A DNA stretch of 38,960 nt from Chlamydia trachomatis. GTDB taxonomy: Bacteria > Chlamydiota > Chlamydiia > Chlamydiales > Rhabdochlamydiaceae. The notes beneath the pieces are model-generated. The model saw nothing but the letters and a program-made list of their open reading frames with translations, ran no database searches and had not been told where the DNA came from. The translations under genes and the position numbers were made by a program. Position 1 is the stretch's first letter, and each line of letters opens with the position of its first letter. Location: positions 1-38,960 of the forward strand of contig CAMDHO010000020.1 of assembly GCA_945898205.1 (NCBI GenBank), in the 5' to 3' direction. Of this stretch, positions 1 to 9,254 are shown piece after piece.

Positions 1-2
1 TT

Positions 3-149
3 CATCACATTCGCATACCCGGAACCCCTGAAGGAGCTCACATGGAAATTTATGAATCATTAGGTGTTTGCTGGAAAAATCTACCCCGCAATCATATCAT
101 CAAAGAAAAAGCTAGATTTTCCGATAACTTTGTAGTGCCTTTGAAGTGA
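3..149 (+). CDS. C-terminal fragment of an unidentified protein (5' end outside window)
   Basis: An open frame runs from the window edge to a TGA at 147-149, giving 48 residues that begin HHIRIPGTPEGAHMEIYESL and end in VVPLK. An internal ATG lies at 42, but the frame is already open at base 3, so this is probably the tail of a longer gene. I do not recognise the family. It ends about 20 bp before the decayed end of the neighbouring minus-strand AAA-like pseudogene, so it could itself be a remnant. Confidence 0.45.
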   Translation, partial: HHIRIPGTPEGAHMEIYESLGVCWKNLPRNHIIKEKARFSDNFVVPLK

Positions 150-172
150 AGACTGCTAACTATTAGATAGTT

Positions 173-1360
173 ACAGCAGGCTTTGTCGAACTTGGGCTAG
201 CAAAAACCCGTAGATTTTTCCAATCAAAGGATTAATGGTTGCTCTAGTTTGCTCCGTGAGAAGTGCTACCAAATGTCTTTGAAAAGAAGATCTTACTTCT
301 AGATTAGGCTATTTCAGTTGCTAATTCCTCGTAAGAGGATCATATGATTCTATAGTAAGGTATCCCATTTGAAAGAGTAGAGCTGCTAAGGGCAGGCTTT
401 CAATTTCAAATGTCTGTAATAAATCTCCAGTTCCTTCTAGTTGATCCAATTCTAGGATTTTGTATTCATTTTTTCTTTTTTCTTTGCTGAGCTCTTCGAC
501 TAGTAGTTGAGGAGTAGCCGATTCAAACCAAAAATTATGCAGTTCTTGTATATGTAAAGCACAGGTAAATGAAAATGGACTATAGACGGTTGGAGTGTTT
601 TCTTTAAATCGGTAGCCGTTATACCAGGCCTTTAACTGCTGCTTTAGTTCTGTATAGGGGATTTGTTTAAGAGCGCTCCAGTTTTCTATATGCTTTTTAA
701 AGTATAGGTCGATTTCTTCATCCTAAGGTTGTCTAGATTATTTAATCCTGATGAAAGACCTGATTTGCTAAAAGCGCTGACTCCTGTAACAAAAACAAAC
801 TTAACAATTTTTGCTTGAGCTTTGATAATGCAGGCAAAACTTTTTAAGATCTCTCGAATTTCTATAGCAATTGTTGGATTATGTAGAGTATGTAAGATCG
901 GATAATCATATTCATCAATCAAAATAGCAACAGCTTTAGATGAATATTGTTTGCTAAGACTGGTGATGAGATGTCTAAATACGAGTGTAATATCCGTGTT
1001 TTTTGTGATTTTTATATTCTGCGATGCTCCGATCCGTAATAAAAGATCAATAAGACCTAAATTGAATTTTTCAGAGGTTTGGGTGTTGAGTTGAGAGAAG
1101 TCAAGCCTAACAATGCCATAAGGATTCCAGTGCTAGTCACTATTTTCTATCCAAAGTCGTTTAAAAAGCTCTCTTTTCCCTGCAAGGGCGGCCTCCAAGG
1201 TGGAGACCAGTAAAGATTTGCCAAACCTGCGAGGACGAGAGAGGAAAGTTCTACGATTATGGGTGAGAAGGGAATAAATAAGTTTTGTTTTGTCTACATG
1301 TAAATAATTTTGTTCTCGGAGTTCAGAAAACTCACTGATCCCTATAGGAAGCTTTTGCAT
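173..1360 (-). pseudogene. AAA-ATPase-like / PD-(D/E)XK family protein, decayed
   Basis: Read from 1360 downwards, the frame starts MQKLPIGISEFSELREQNYL and contains the family's VDKT and RPRRFGKSLLVSTL motifs (P-loop-like). An in-frame TAG at 1133-1135 interrupts it. It continues in the same frame through the IDEYDYPI motif (about 900-920) and FVTGVSAFSKSGLSSGLNNL. Near 720-730 a frameshift with loss of a short segment moves the reading to another frame (AWYNGYRF, then ALLFQMGYLTIES). A further frame change near 322 leads to PNLEVRSSFQRHL and the remnant stops at about 173, without the C-terminal nuclease core. At least three lesions make this a clear pseudogene. The family (PF09820 plus a PD-(D/E)XK C-terminus) is commonly multicopy in amoeba- and arthropod-associated bacteria; its function is unknown. 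Confidence 0.85.
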
Positions 1361-1524
1361 AACTGTGCTCTTTTTTCTTTTTATGATAATTGTATTTTAT
1401 TTAATTCTAAATCTTCTTTTATTTAAAAATGTTCACTTAAATTAACTAGTCCTATTGCAAGAATATTGCCTAAAAAGACATCTATACTTTTTTTATTCCC
1501 TGTAAATTTTACCCTAATTCCTCT

Positions 1525-3171
1525 ATGATCAAAGAAAATAGAGGGGATATGAAAAAAGTTCCTATAGGAATTGTCGATTATAAGAAACTCATCGAAGAAG
1601 GCTTCGCTTATGTAGATAAGACACTATTCATCCAAGAGATTATAGAACGTGGAACCGAACTTGCTCTCATTCCTAGGCCTAGACGTTTTGCTAAAACTCT
1701 CAACATGTCGATGTTGAAGTATTTCTTTGAAAAAACAGATAAGGACCACTCTCATTTATTTTCTTCGTATAAAATTTGGCAAACTAGCTACCGGGACAGA
1801 CAAGGCAAATACCCTGTTATTTTTTTACGCTTAAGGGAGTAAAGCAAGAAAGCTGGGAACTTTCTTATGAAAAACTAAAAAGACTCATAGCTGAAGAATT
1901 TACAAGACATCGATATTTACTAGATAGCCCAGCCATATCTCCAGAAGAAAAGGAGAAATTTCATATTATTTTACGAGAAAATGGCAACCAAGCCGATTAG
2001 GAATTGAGCTTAAAATGGTTGGTAGCATGGCTACAGCGTCATCACAATGAAAAAGTAATTGTCTTAATTGACGAATACGACGCTCCAATTCATATGGCTT
2101 ACTTTCACGGATATTATTCTCACATTATCAATTTTATGCGCAATTGGCTCGGAGATGGTCTCAAGGATAACATAGGAGTGGAACGAAGTGTTATAACCGG
2201 CATCTTACGTATTGCCAAGGAAAACATCTTTTCTGATCTCAATCACGGAAGTAATTTTACTGTCTTTAGCGAAGACTTTGGAGATAAGTTTGGGCTACTA
2301 GAAAATGAGGTCTTTGCCTTACTCTCCGAATATGGGATGGGTGATAAACTAAGCGATGTTAGAAATTGGTATAACGGATACCACATAGGACCTCACGCCA
2401 TCTATAACCCATGGTCTATCCTAAATTATATTCAACATAAAAGGTTGGAACCTTATTGGGTCCATACAAGCGGCAATGAACTTATTAAAGAGCAGCTCAT
2501 AGAAAATGGTGTTTTTTTTAAAGAAGACTTTGAAGTTCTTATTTTAAAAGGTTCTATTACAAAACTGGTCGATCAAGGTCTTGTTTTTGTTTAGTGGCTA
2601 TTTAACGTTGTCTGCGCCACCGGTTCTTGATGGCATACTATATTCTTGTCAACTAAACGTCCCCAATCAAGAAGTTTTGATGCTTTTTCAAAGCATGATG
2701 CGTGAGTATTTCACAGAAACGTTTACGACTTCTTGGACAGATCTTTTAAAAGATTTAACTACAGGAAATGTTAAGGCCTTTTCTAAAAAATTTGAGCTAC
2801 TTATTCTAGACATATTTAGTGTTCATGATATTTCTAAAGATGAACCTGAAAGAGTCTACCATGCTTTTGTATTGGGGCTCCTTTCCTCTTTACAAAAAGA
2901 TTATGAAATCAAGTCTAACAGAGAGAGCGGTCTTGGAAGGTATGATGTATGTCTATTTCCTAAAAACATCGAAGGACTTGCTATCATTTTAGAGTTTAAA
3001 AAGGCTCAAGAAAATGAAAAAGACTTAAAGGGCCTTGCTTCATCAGCCCTGTTAGAAATTGAAAATTTGCAGTATGTGACAGAGCTAAAAAGTAGAGGGG
3101 TCCAAAAAGTCTTAGCTTTAGGATTAGCTTTTCAAGGCAAAACAGTTTTTATACAAGATAAGCTTCTTTAG
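1525..3171 (+). pseudogene. AAA-ATPase-like / PD-(D/E)XK family protein, broken in several places
   Basis: This is a nearly complete member of the same family as its divergent neighbour. The segment MKKVPIGIVDYKKLIEEGFA with VDKT and RPRRFAKTLNMSML runs to a frameshift near 1835, where reading moves frame (LKGVKQESWELSYEKLKRL). An in-frame TAG follows at 1998-2000. The central part (2004-2594) has VIVLIDEYDAPIHMAY, the ITGILRIAKENIFSDLNH sensor-like segment and WYNGYHIG. Near 2585 a deletion or frameshift fuses LVDQGLVF to FLFSGYLTL, skipping residues usually present between them. The last segment (2581-3171) carries RYDVCLF and IILEFKKAQ, the D...ExK signature of the PD-(D/E)XK nuclease fold. 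Start codons are at 1525 or, more like the family, the ATG at 1549. Three lesions argue against function. Confidence 0.85.
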
Positions 3172-4686
3172 CTATGCTTTAAAGTATTTGCCTTCTAGAT
3201 ATCGGATATATGCCGTAGAAGAGAGGGGTTTTTTTGTTACAGATAAAATGAGCTCATCTGTTTTATAGATTTTCCCGTGTTTGTGAATATGTTCTTTGAG
3301 CCAGTTGCGGATGTTTCTAAACTCTCCATTTTCTATTTGTTTTTCAAGATCGGGCATAGCTATTTTGAGGCTATCATAAAGCTGGGCTGCTAACAGGTTT
3401 CCAATTGCATAGGTTGGGAAATATCCAAAACTCCCCATAGACCAATGAATGTCTTGTAAGCATCCTTCACTATCATTAGTAGGAGTAATTCCAAAAGACT
3501 CTTGCATTTTTTGGTTCCAAACAAAGGGGAGATCTTTGACTTTTAAAGAGCCCTCAATAAGAGCCTTTTCAATTTCAAAGCGAAGAATGATGTGGAGGCA
3601 ATAAGTGACTTCATCGGCTTCTACTCGAATAAAAGAGGGCTCTACTGTGTTAATAGATTGATAAAAATCAGAAAGTGGAATCCCGTTTAACTCGTTAGGA
3701 AAAGCTTTTTGAAGAACGGGATAGAAAAACTTCCAAAAAGGCATATTTCTGCCAATGAGAGTTTCCCAAAGACGAGATTGACTTTCATCAACTCCATAGG
3801 AAAGAGCTTCACAAACAGGTGTTCCGTAATATTCTAGAGGGAGTTGTGTGTTATAAAGAGCATGTCCTGATTCATGTAAAACAGAAAGAATGTGACTGAT
3901 GAGATTGTCTTCAAAGATTCTCGTGGTCATCCTTGTATCCATAGGGTGAATTCCCATGCTAAAAGGATGAGAAGAGATGTCTAGTCGAGAGATGTCTTCA
4001 GAAAATCCGATGGCATTTAACAGGTCTTTTCCAACTTTCATTTGCAAGTCAGGGTCAAAAGATGGCAACTGAGTGATAGATTTTTTTTGTGTTTTCTGGA
4101 TTTTTTGTAAAAGAGTTGTTAGCGATGTTTTTAGGTCATTAAAAAGTGGGGTTAGTTTAGCAACCGTCATGTCAGGTTCATAGAGATCTAAAAGGGCGTC
4201 ATAAGGGTGATCCTTATAGCCTAGTAGTTTTGCTTTTTTTTGAGCAACTAGTAGTGTTTTTTGTAAGAGGGGTTCAAAAATTGTAAAGTCTGCTTTTTTC
4301 TTTGCACTAGCCCATGCATGTAAAGAAGCAGAAGATAGTTTAGCAGATTGTTTTATAAAAGAAGTTGGAAGTTTAGAGTCTTGTTTCCAGTTTTTATACC
4401 AAAGCCTACTAGCAGATTGCTCAGGAATAGAAAGATCTTTTTGAAGAAGTTCTCCTGATTGAAGATCACAGAGTTTGGCGAGGGCTTTTTTAAAAGAAGG
4501 GGATGTTTTTTGCTTGTGAATGAAACCTGCAACTAGTTCAATTTGATCAGATCTGACTTTCAAGGATCCTGGAGGCATATAAGTTTCTTGGTCCCACTCC
4601 AATAGTTGTAAGATTGAAGATGATAAAGAGATAGAAGTTCCGATGGATTGCATTTTATCAAATAGAGGGTTTTTGGAAGCGCTCAT
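3172..4686 (-). CDS. M32 family metallocarboxypeptidase (carboxypeptidase Taq type)
   Basis: This 504-residue protein is a full-length M32 zinc carboxypeptidase, which releases C-terminal amino acids from peptides in the cytoplasm; there is no signal peptide. The zinc site is visible: HESGH at residues 271-275, with the third ligand most likely Glu301 in GVDESQSRLWE. The usual H before ESQSR is D here. Other family blocks present are HPFSMG, DTRMTTR, GTPVCEALSYG and the C-terminal GSFGYFPTYAIGNLLAAQ. The ATG at 4686 lies 3 nt after the stop of the PAP2 gene, with an AGGAAGG ribosome site inside that gene's end. It is therefore the last gene of the lptF-lptG-PAP2 unit. A role in peptide turnover is inferred from the family. 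Confidence 0.93.
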   Translation of the reverse strand: MSASKNPLFDKMQSIGTSISLSSSILQLLEWDQETYMPPGSLKVRSDQIELVAGFIHKQKTSPSFKKALAKLCDLQSGELLQKDLSIPEQSASRLWYKNWKQDSKLPTSFIKQSAKLSSASLHAWASAKKKADFTIFEPLLQKTLLVAQKKAKLLGYKDHPYDALLDLYEPDMTVAKLTPLFNDLKTSLTTLLQKIQKTQKKSITQLPSFDPDLQMKVGKDLLNAIGFSEDISRLDISSHPFSMGIHPMDTRMTTRIFEDNLISHILSVLHESGHALYNTQLPLEYYGTPVCEALSYGVDESQSRLWETLIGRNMPFWKFFYPVLQKAFPNELNGIPLSDFYQSINTVEPSFIRVEADEVTYCLHIILRFEIEKALIEGSLKVKDLPFVWNQKMQESFGITPTNDSEGCLQDIHWSMGSFGYFPTYAIGNLLAAQLYDSLKIAMPDLEKQIENGEFRNIRNWLKEHIHKHGKIYKTDELILSVTKKPLSSTAYIRYLEGKYFKA

Positions 4687-4689
4687 AGT

Positions 4690-5475
4690 TTATACCTTCC
4701 TTAGGGGGGTAATAAAAAAAGAAGAAACCAATAACAGCATTTTGTGTATTTTTTTTATGCAAAAGGAAGCAAAAGGAGAGCAAAGGGCCCAGCTAAAAAT
4801 AATTAAAACAACAGAAGTACTTCCACAAAGGATGTCCGTAATCCAGTGGGCCCCAGCTATTAACCTAGGACAGCAAAGGAAAATTCCATAAAGGCTAACT
4901 GTAATGAGTAGGGGTCTGTTTTTAGAAAGGAGGAAAAAGTTTGTTACAAACATAACAGCAGTTGTGGAGTGATCAGAGGGGAAGCTGGCTTTCGAGGCAC
5001 TTTTAACTTTAATCCAAGAAATATAGTCTGAAAGTCTAGGAAGAGAATCCAGGATTAAAGAGGGGCTGTGCCTTTTAATGTGCACAATTTGCTTAAAAAG
5101 AAGATTGTTAATAAAGATAACAACTGCGGCTGTTAAAAGAGCTAGAAAGATAAATTCGGCACTCTTTTTTAGCTTGCCTCCCTTAGGGGTTGTTTTTATA
5201 AGCCATATAAAAAACAGAACAAAGCAGATATCCTCAATCGCATCTCCTATACGATGGTTAGCAAGAGCCCAAAAGTTTTGCCAAAAAGAACTTCTAGTAA
5301 TGGTTGATGTGAGGAAATGGGAGCATCCCTCATCAAGGAGTTTCCAAGTTAAGGAGTAAAGAGGTTGATAGAAAATGCTAAAGACTAAACAGGCTACTAA
5401 GATATGAGAAAAAATAAGATATCTGATGTTCCAATTAGCTTTATTTTGTATTGAGCTATTAAAAAATTTATTCAT
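4690..5475 (-). CDS. PAP2-family membrane phosphatase
   Basis: A 261-residue polytopic membrane protein with the three PAP2 phosphatase motifs. Motif 1 is KQIVHIKRHSP (K-x6-R, with H in place of the usual P after R). Motif 2 is SFPSDHSTT, whose PSDH form resembles undecaprenyl-pyrophosphate phosphatases of the BcrC/LpxT type more than the PSGH form. Motif 3 is RLIAGAHWITDIL (R-x5-H-x3-D). About six hydrophobic segments are visible, starting at residue 20. The gene begins 10 nt after lptG stops and runs into the M32 gene with a 3-nt gap, so it is probably co-transcribed with the LPS exporter genes. Likely substrates are a lipid phosphate such as undecaprenyl-PP or lipid A phosphate; the specific one cannot be told from sequence. 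Confidence 0.85.
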   Translation of the reverse strand: MNKFFNSSIQNKANWNIRYLIFSHILVACLVFSIFYQPLYSLTWKLLDEGCSHFLTSTITRSSFWQNFWALANHRIGDAIEDICFVLFFIWLIKTTPKGGKLKKSAEFIFLALLTAAVVIFINNLLFKQIVHIKRHSPSLILDSLPRLSDYISWIKVKSASKASFPSDHSTTAVMFVTNFFLLSKNRPLLITVSLYGIFLCCPRLIAGAHWITDILCGSTSVVLIIFSWALCSPFASFCIKKIHKMLLLVSSFFITPLRKV

Positions 5476-5485
5476 AAAACCTGTT

Positions 5486-6568
5486 TTATTTAAAAAGTAA
5501 GCGAAATTTTCGATAACATACCATTGCAGCTAAAGAAAAAGGGAGCCATATGGCTATAAAAGGGGGGACTGTTTGATTTTCCCCAATGATAATTAAAGAT
5601 TCCAAGAAGGTGAAGAAGACGACAAAGCAGAAAATAGAAATTCCGTAAAGGAGGGCAATAGCAGGATCTCTGGAATAGTTCACGCAGTAGGGGATTACTC
5701 CTAAAAGGATTAAAAAGGGCATTAAAGGCATGGCAAGCTTATAGAAAAGATAGGTAGAGGATTCTCCTTTAGAGTGAAAAGAGTCCCCTTCATTTTTTAA
5801 AAGGGAATAAGCGAGTCTACTAATTTTCTGATATTTAGCGGATGCTTGTTTTTTATATAGGTCGCTGGCCTTCCATTTCAATGAAGGAAGAATACATTGT
5901 TCATAGGATTCTTTTTTTTCTAGGAATCCAGCATCAGTACGTCCTATGTGGTCTACAAATTCCCCTAGGGGTTTATGAGGATCTGTGCTGAGGTATTTCA
6001 TTCTCCAAATATCGTTGTAAGAGCGGATCCAGTAGACATCAAAAAAAGCGTTTTTCTCATTGTTGATATTTTGGTAAACAAGCTTCGAAGAATCTTTTAA
6101 GTAAAGAACGGTAAAGGGCTTTTTTTTATTATTTTTTAAATGATTTTTTGATCTAGAATGCTTTGATTCAGTTAAGTAATTTGCAATTTTTGGAATAATT
6201 ACTTCTTCATTTAGATATCCTACAAGACAACAAAGACCCGCAAGGATCCAAAAAGGGGTGAGGATTTTTTTTAATTTTAATCCTGAAGATTGTAAGGCAA
6301 CGAGTTCTCTATGAGTGTTTAAAGAAGAAAGGACTTTAATGGTTGAGATTAGAAGAGCAAGGGGAAGAAGAAGAGGTAGTCTTTTGAAAAATTGATTCAA
6401 ATAATGAAAAAGGGTTTTAATTAAGGAAAGTTTTCCATCTTTTATAAAAGATTGCGCATGTGTTGAAAAATCAGCAAGTAGATAAAGAACAAAAAAGGAG
6501 AAAAGGAAAAATAAAAAACATTTAATAAGGTCTTTGAAAATATATCGTTGCCAGATTTTTATTAACAT
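5486..6568 (-). CDS. lptG: LPS export ABC transporter permease, LptG/LptF (YjgP/YjgQ) family
   Basis: A 360-residue YjgP/YjgQ-family permease. It has N-terminal transmembrane segments (YIFKDLIKCFLFFLFSFFVL), the family block LLPLALLISTIKVLSSLNTHRELVALQSSG near residues 70-100, a periplasmic beta-jellyroll region in the middle, and three C-terminal membrane segments. With LptF and the LptB ATPase it extracts LPS from the inner membrane and feeds the Lpt bridge. Its ATG overlaps the end of the upstream family member by 7 nt (ATGTTAA), which implies translational coupling. Assignment as LptG rather than LptF rests on being the second gene of the pair and is less sure than the family call. Chlamydia trachomatis has the same pair beside tilS. 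Confidence 0.88.
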   Translation of the reverse strand: MLIKIWQRYIFKDLIKCFLFFLFSFFVLYLLADFSTHAQSFIKDGKLSLIKTLFHYLNQFFKRLPLLLPLALLISTIKVLSSLNTHRELVALQSSGLKLKKILTPFWILAGLCCLVGYLNEEVIIPKIANYLTESKHSRSKNHLKNNKKKPFTVLYLKDSSKLVYQNINNEKNAFFDVYWIRSYNDIWRMKYLSTDPHKPLGEFVDHIGRTDAGFLEKKESYEQCILPSLKWKASDLYKKQASAKYQKISRLAYSLLKNEGDSFHSKGESSTYLFYKLAMPLMPFLILLGVIPYCVNYSRDPAIALLYGISIFCFVVFFTFLESLIIIGENQTVPPFIAIWLPFSLAAMVCYRKFRLLFK

Positions 6569-7653
6569 GAAGAGACCCCTTTAGAGAGAAGTCGGATAGA
6601 TCGATAACTAATAAATAAGGCGATAGGGTGAGGTGTTATATAAAGAAAAAGTGCCACAATAGGAGCTTTGTATAGAGTTTTAGAGGCTACAAAAGACCCT
6701 AGCATTAAAATAGCTAAGAAAAAAGCTAAAAAGACTGCGTATTTTCTTTTTTGACGGCTGATATTGATTCCGAATGCGATGCCTATTAATGTAAAAGTAA
6801 ATGGGCAAAGACCTAAATAGAAACGACGAATGAGATCTATTCCTGTTTTTGAGCTCATTGGATTTTTTTCTAATCTATGTTTTTTTAAAACCTCATTTAA
6901 AGTAAGGAGGTCGTCTTTAGCAAACCAGTCTGTGTTAAATAAGTGAGAGGTGATTGTGTTTTTGCTGATTTGCATAGCTTCTTGGTTTTCTATAAGAAGA
7001 TGATCATAGCTTGGGAAGTTAGGGTCTACACTAGAAACAAAGCAAAGAGAGTTCCCGTAGATTGACTCAGAGTCTATAGACAGTTCCTTTGCAGTAAATA
7101 AACTAATTCGTTTTTGTGATTCTTGCCGCATAATACAAATGACTTCTTCTGCTTTTTTCCTGGGAATTAGGTTTTTTAAATCAAATTCAAAAGATTTTAG
7201 CCCAACGGTGGAGTCTTTTTGTAAGACCATAAGAGGGTTATTTCCGGCTATTTGATAGATTAGTTTTTTTGCAAAGGTTCTGGCTAGGGGGGTCATTTCA
7301 GATGTAATAGTAAAATTGACTAGACTTAAGATGCAGCTAATTAAAAGGAGCGGGTATGCTAATGCCCAAATAGAAAGTCCGCAAGCTCTTAAAGCAGTGA
7401 TTTCTAAATGCAAGCTCATTTTTTGGAAAAGAATCATTGCCGCAAGTAAACAGGAGATAGGAATTGCAATCGGTAGAATATAAGGGATTTGGTAAAGAGA
7501 AAAAAGGCCGATCTGGTAGAGTTTAGCTCCGGAAGAAGCAAAAAGAGCGATTTCTTGAAATCGGACAACGAGCAAAATGGACACAAAAGCGGAAACGCAG
7601 AGAAAAAAGAGCTTTAGGTAGCCTTTTAATAGGTGTTTCCAAAGAATGGGCAT
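6562..7653 (-). CDS. lptF: LPS export ABC transporter permease, LptF/LptG (YjgP/YjgQ) family
   Basis: A 363-residue YjgP/YjgQ-family permease and the first gene of the minus-strand unit. It has the N-terminal helix WKHLLKGYLKLFFLCVSAFV, the conserved stretch ILPIAIPISCLLAAMILFQK followed by ITALRACGLS around residues 55-95, a soluble middle domain, and C-terminal membrane helices (FYLGLCPFTFTLIGIAFGIN). Its product should pair with the next gene product as the membrane half of LptB2FG. It diverges from tilS across 134 bp, which must hold both promoters. Neighbour order lptG-lptF-tilS-ftsH matches the chlamydial arrangement. The choice of F over G is by gene order. Confidence 0.88.
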   Translation of the reverse strand: MPILWKHLLKGYLKLFFLCVSAFVSILLVVRFQEIALFASSGAKLYQIGLFSLYQIPYILPIAIPISCLLAAMILFQKMSLHLEITALRACGLSIWALAYPLLLISCILSLVNFTITSEMTPLARTFAKKLIYQIAGNNPLMVLQKDSTVGLKSFEFDLKNLIPRKKAEEVICIMRQESQKRISLFTAKELSIDSESIYGNSLCFVSSVDPNFPSYDHLLIENQEAMQISKNTITSHLFNTDWFAKDDLLTLNEVLKKHRLEKNPMSSKTGIDLIRRFYLGLCPFTFTLIGIAFGINISRQKRKYAVFLAFFLAILMLGSFVASKTLYKAPIVALFLYITPHPIALFISYRSIRLLSKGVSSC

Positions 7654-7787
7654 GAAATGGTTTTCCTTAAATATAGTATGGGATTGTATGGAAAATCTGA
7701 TATTTATTACAGAACTTTTCTTAAAATGAAACCTTCATGTAAACTTCAATTTTTTTTATTTTATTTTAATTTTTTGGTGAAAAGCAT

Positions 7788-9134
7788 ATGAAAGATATTC
7801 TTTTAAGTAAGGTAAAAGAATTTTTATTAGCTCATATAAAGTCGGAGTCTCCTGTTCTAATTGGACTTTCAGGAGGGGTGGACTCTTCTTTTTTATTTTC
7901 TTTGCTTTTGGAGTTCCGCTCTTTTACAGCATTAAATCTACATGTAGTCCACTATGATCATGCATGGAGAGAAGAAAGTCTTGAAGAAGCCTGTCTTTTA
8001 CGAGATTTTGTAGAAAGTTTTTCTATCCCGTTCTACTCTGAACGAGCTCAAGAAGTTGAGTTTCAAAACTCCAATTTGGAAGAAAAAGCTCGTAATGAAA
8101 GATTTGCTTTTTTTCAAAAAGTTTATAAAAAGGTGGGAGCCCAAGCCTTAGTTCTAGCTCATCAAAAAGACGATCAAGTGGAAACTGTTTTAAAAAGATT
8201 TTTCGAGGGGGCTGGTGTTTTGTCCCTAGGGGGAATGCAAGCGTCTTCTATATATGAGACTATGTCGATTTGGAGGCCCCTTTTAAGTGTAGCTCGAGAA
8301 GAGATAGAAAGTCGAAGTGGGATGCAAGGTTGGATTCCGTTTAAGGACCGAACTAATTTAGACTTGAAGTTTTTAAGGCCTCGAATGAGGCAAGAACTTA
8401 TTCCTGTGATGGAGAGTTGCTTTGGGAAGAAGATCCGAAATAGTTTATTCCGAGTAGGGGAAGAGTTGTCTCTTTTAAAGGGGTATTTAGAAAGGAGATT
8501 ACAGCCTTATGTGGATCAAAGTGAAATCTTATTATTAGGAAGTGTGCTTCCTCTTATGAGTCTTAAAATAGAAGATTCATTTGAAAGGCAAGAAGTGGTT
8601 CGCCTTTTTTTACGAAGGCATCAAGCGACTCTTAGCTCAGATGTGTTAAAAAAAACGCTCAAGTTATTAGAAGGAAATCTTTCTAATAAGCAGGTGGATA
8701 TTTCTAGAGGAGCTCTTCTGATAGAGAGGGGTGACTTAATTTGGTTGAATAGTTTGCCTCGAGTCTTTCAAGGGCAAGCTCCTTTGAATGGTGTTCCTTT
8801 GAGAGAGGGGGCGAGTATCTGGGAAGTTCAGATAGGCTCGAATTCTATTAGAAGCAAGAAAGACACTCTTCGTTCTTGTTTCTTAGAAGGAAAGATTTCC
8901 TATCGTATAGAGGGGATTTCTGATCCTTGGTTTTCTTCTTACGCGCTTTTAATAGACAAAGATCAAAAGAAGATTTCTGGCTACCTAGCGAAAAATAAAA
9001 TTCCAGCTAAGATGAAAGAAATGTTTCCTTTTGTAATTAACAATGGAAGATTAATTGATTGTGATTTTTGTTTTAATTTTGATTTAAAATGTGAAGGTTC
9101 TTCTCTTTTTTCGAATATTATTTTAAAATTGTAG
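7788..9134 (+). CDS. tilS: tRNA(Ile)-lysidine synthase TilS
   Basis: A 448-residue TilS, which modifies the wobble cytidine of tRNA-Ile2 (CAU anticodon) to lysidine so that it reads AUA and is charged with Ile. The ATP-pyrophosphatase P-loop is SGGVDSS at residues 28-34. HVVHYDHAWREES, LEEKARNERFAFF and LAHQKDDQVETVLKRFFEG are the usual N-terminal-domain blocks. RPLL...TNLD and RMRQELIPVM follow, and a C-terminal substrate-binding region ends the protein. Length matches multi-domain TilS proteins. The ATG at 7788 has a weak GGTGA site upstream. It is followed by ftsH after 120 nt, the order found in Chlamydia (mesJ-ftsH). Essential in most bacteria. Confidence 0.95.
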   Translation: MKDILLSKVKEFLLAHIKSESPVLIGLSGGVDSSFLFSLLLEFRSFTALNLHVVHYDHAWREESLEEACLLRDFVESFSIPFYSERAQEVEFQNSNLEEKARNERFAFFQKVYKKVGAQALVLAHQKDDQVETVLKRFFEGAGVLSLGGMQASSIYETMSIWRPLLSVAREEIESRSGMQGWIPFKDRTNLDLKFLRPRMRQELIPVMESCFGKKIRNSLFRVGEELSLLKGYLERRLQPYVDQSEILLLGSVLPLMSLKIEDSFERQEVVRLFLRRHQATLSSDVLKKTLKLLEGNLSNKQVDISRGALLIERGDLIWLNSLPRVFQGQAPLNGVPLREGASIWEVQIGSNSIRSKKDTLRSCFLEGKISYRIEGISDPWFSSYALLIDKDQKKISGYLAKNKIPAKMKEMFPFVINNGRLIDCDFCFNFDLKCEGSSLFSNIILKL

Positions 9135-9254
9135 CGAATTAAAAGACAATATATTTCCTTTCTGTTATGATCCGATTTAGTGTCTGTGGGGAAAAAAGAT
9201 CCTTTCCTTGCTGTAGGTTCCTTTCTTCTAATTTTAAAAAATGGTTGTGTGATA

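Noticed and set aside
4643-5359. Plus-strand ORFs over the PAP2 gene
   Set aside because: Antisense to a well-supported membrane phosphatase; composition is that of a shadow frame.
9180-9254. GTG-initiated N-terminal extension of FtsH
   Set aside because: The added 25 residues have no family match; ATG 9255 gives the normal short cytoplasmic tail before the first membrane helix.
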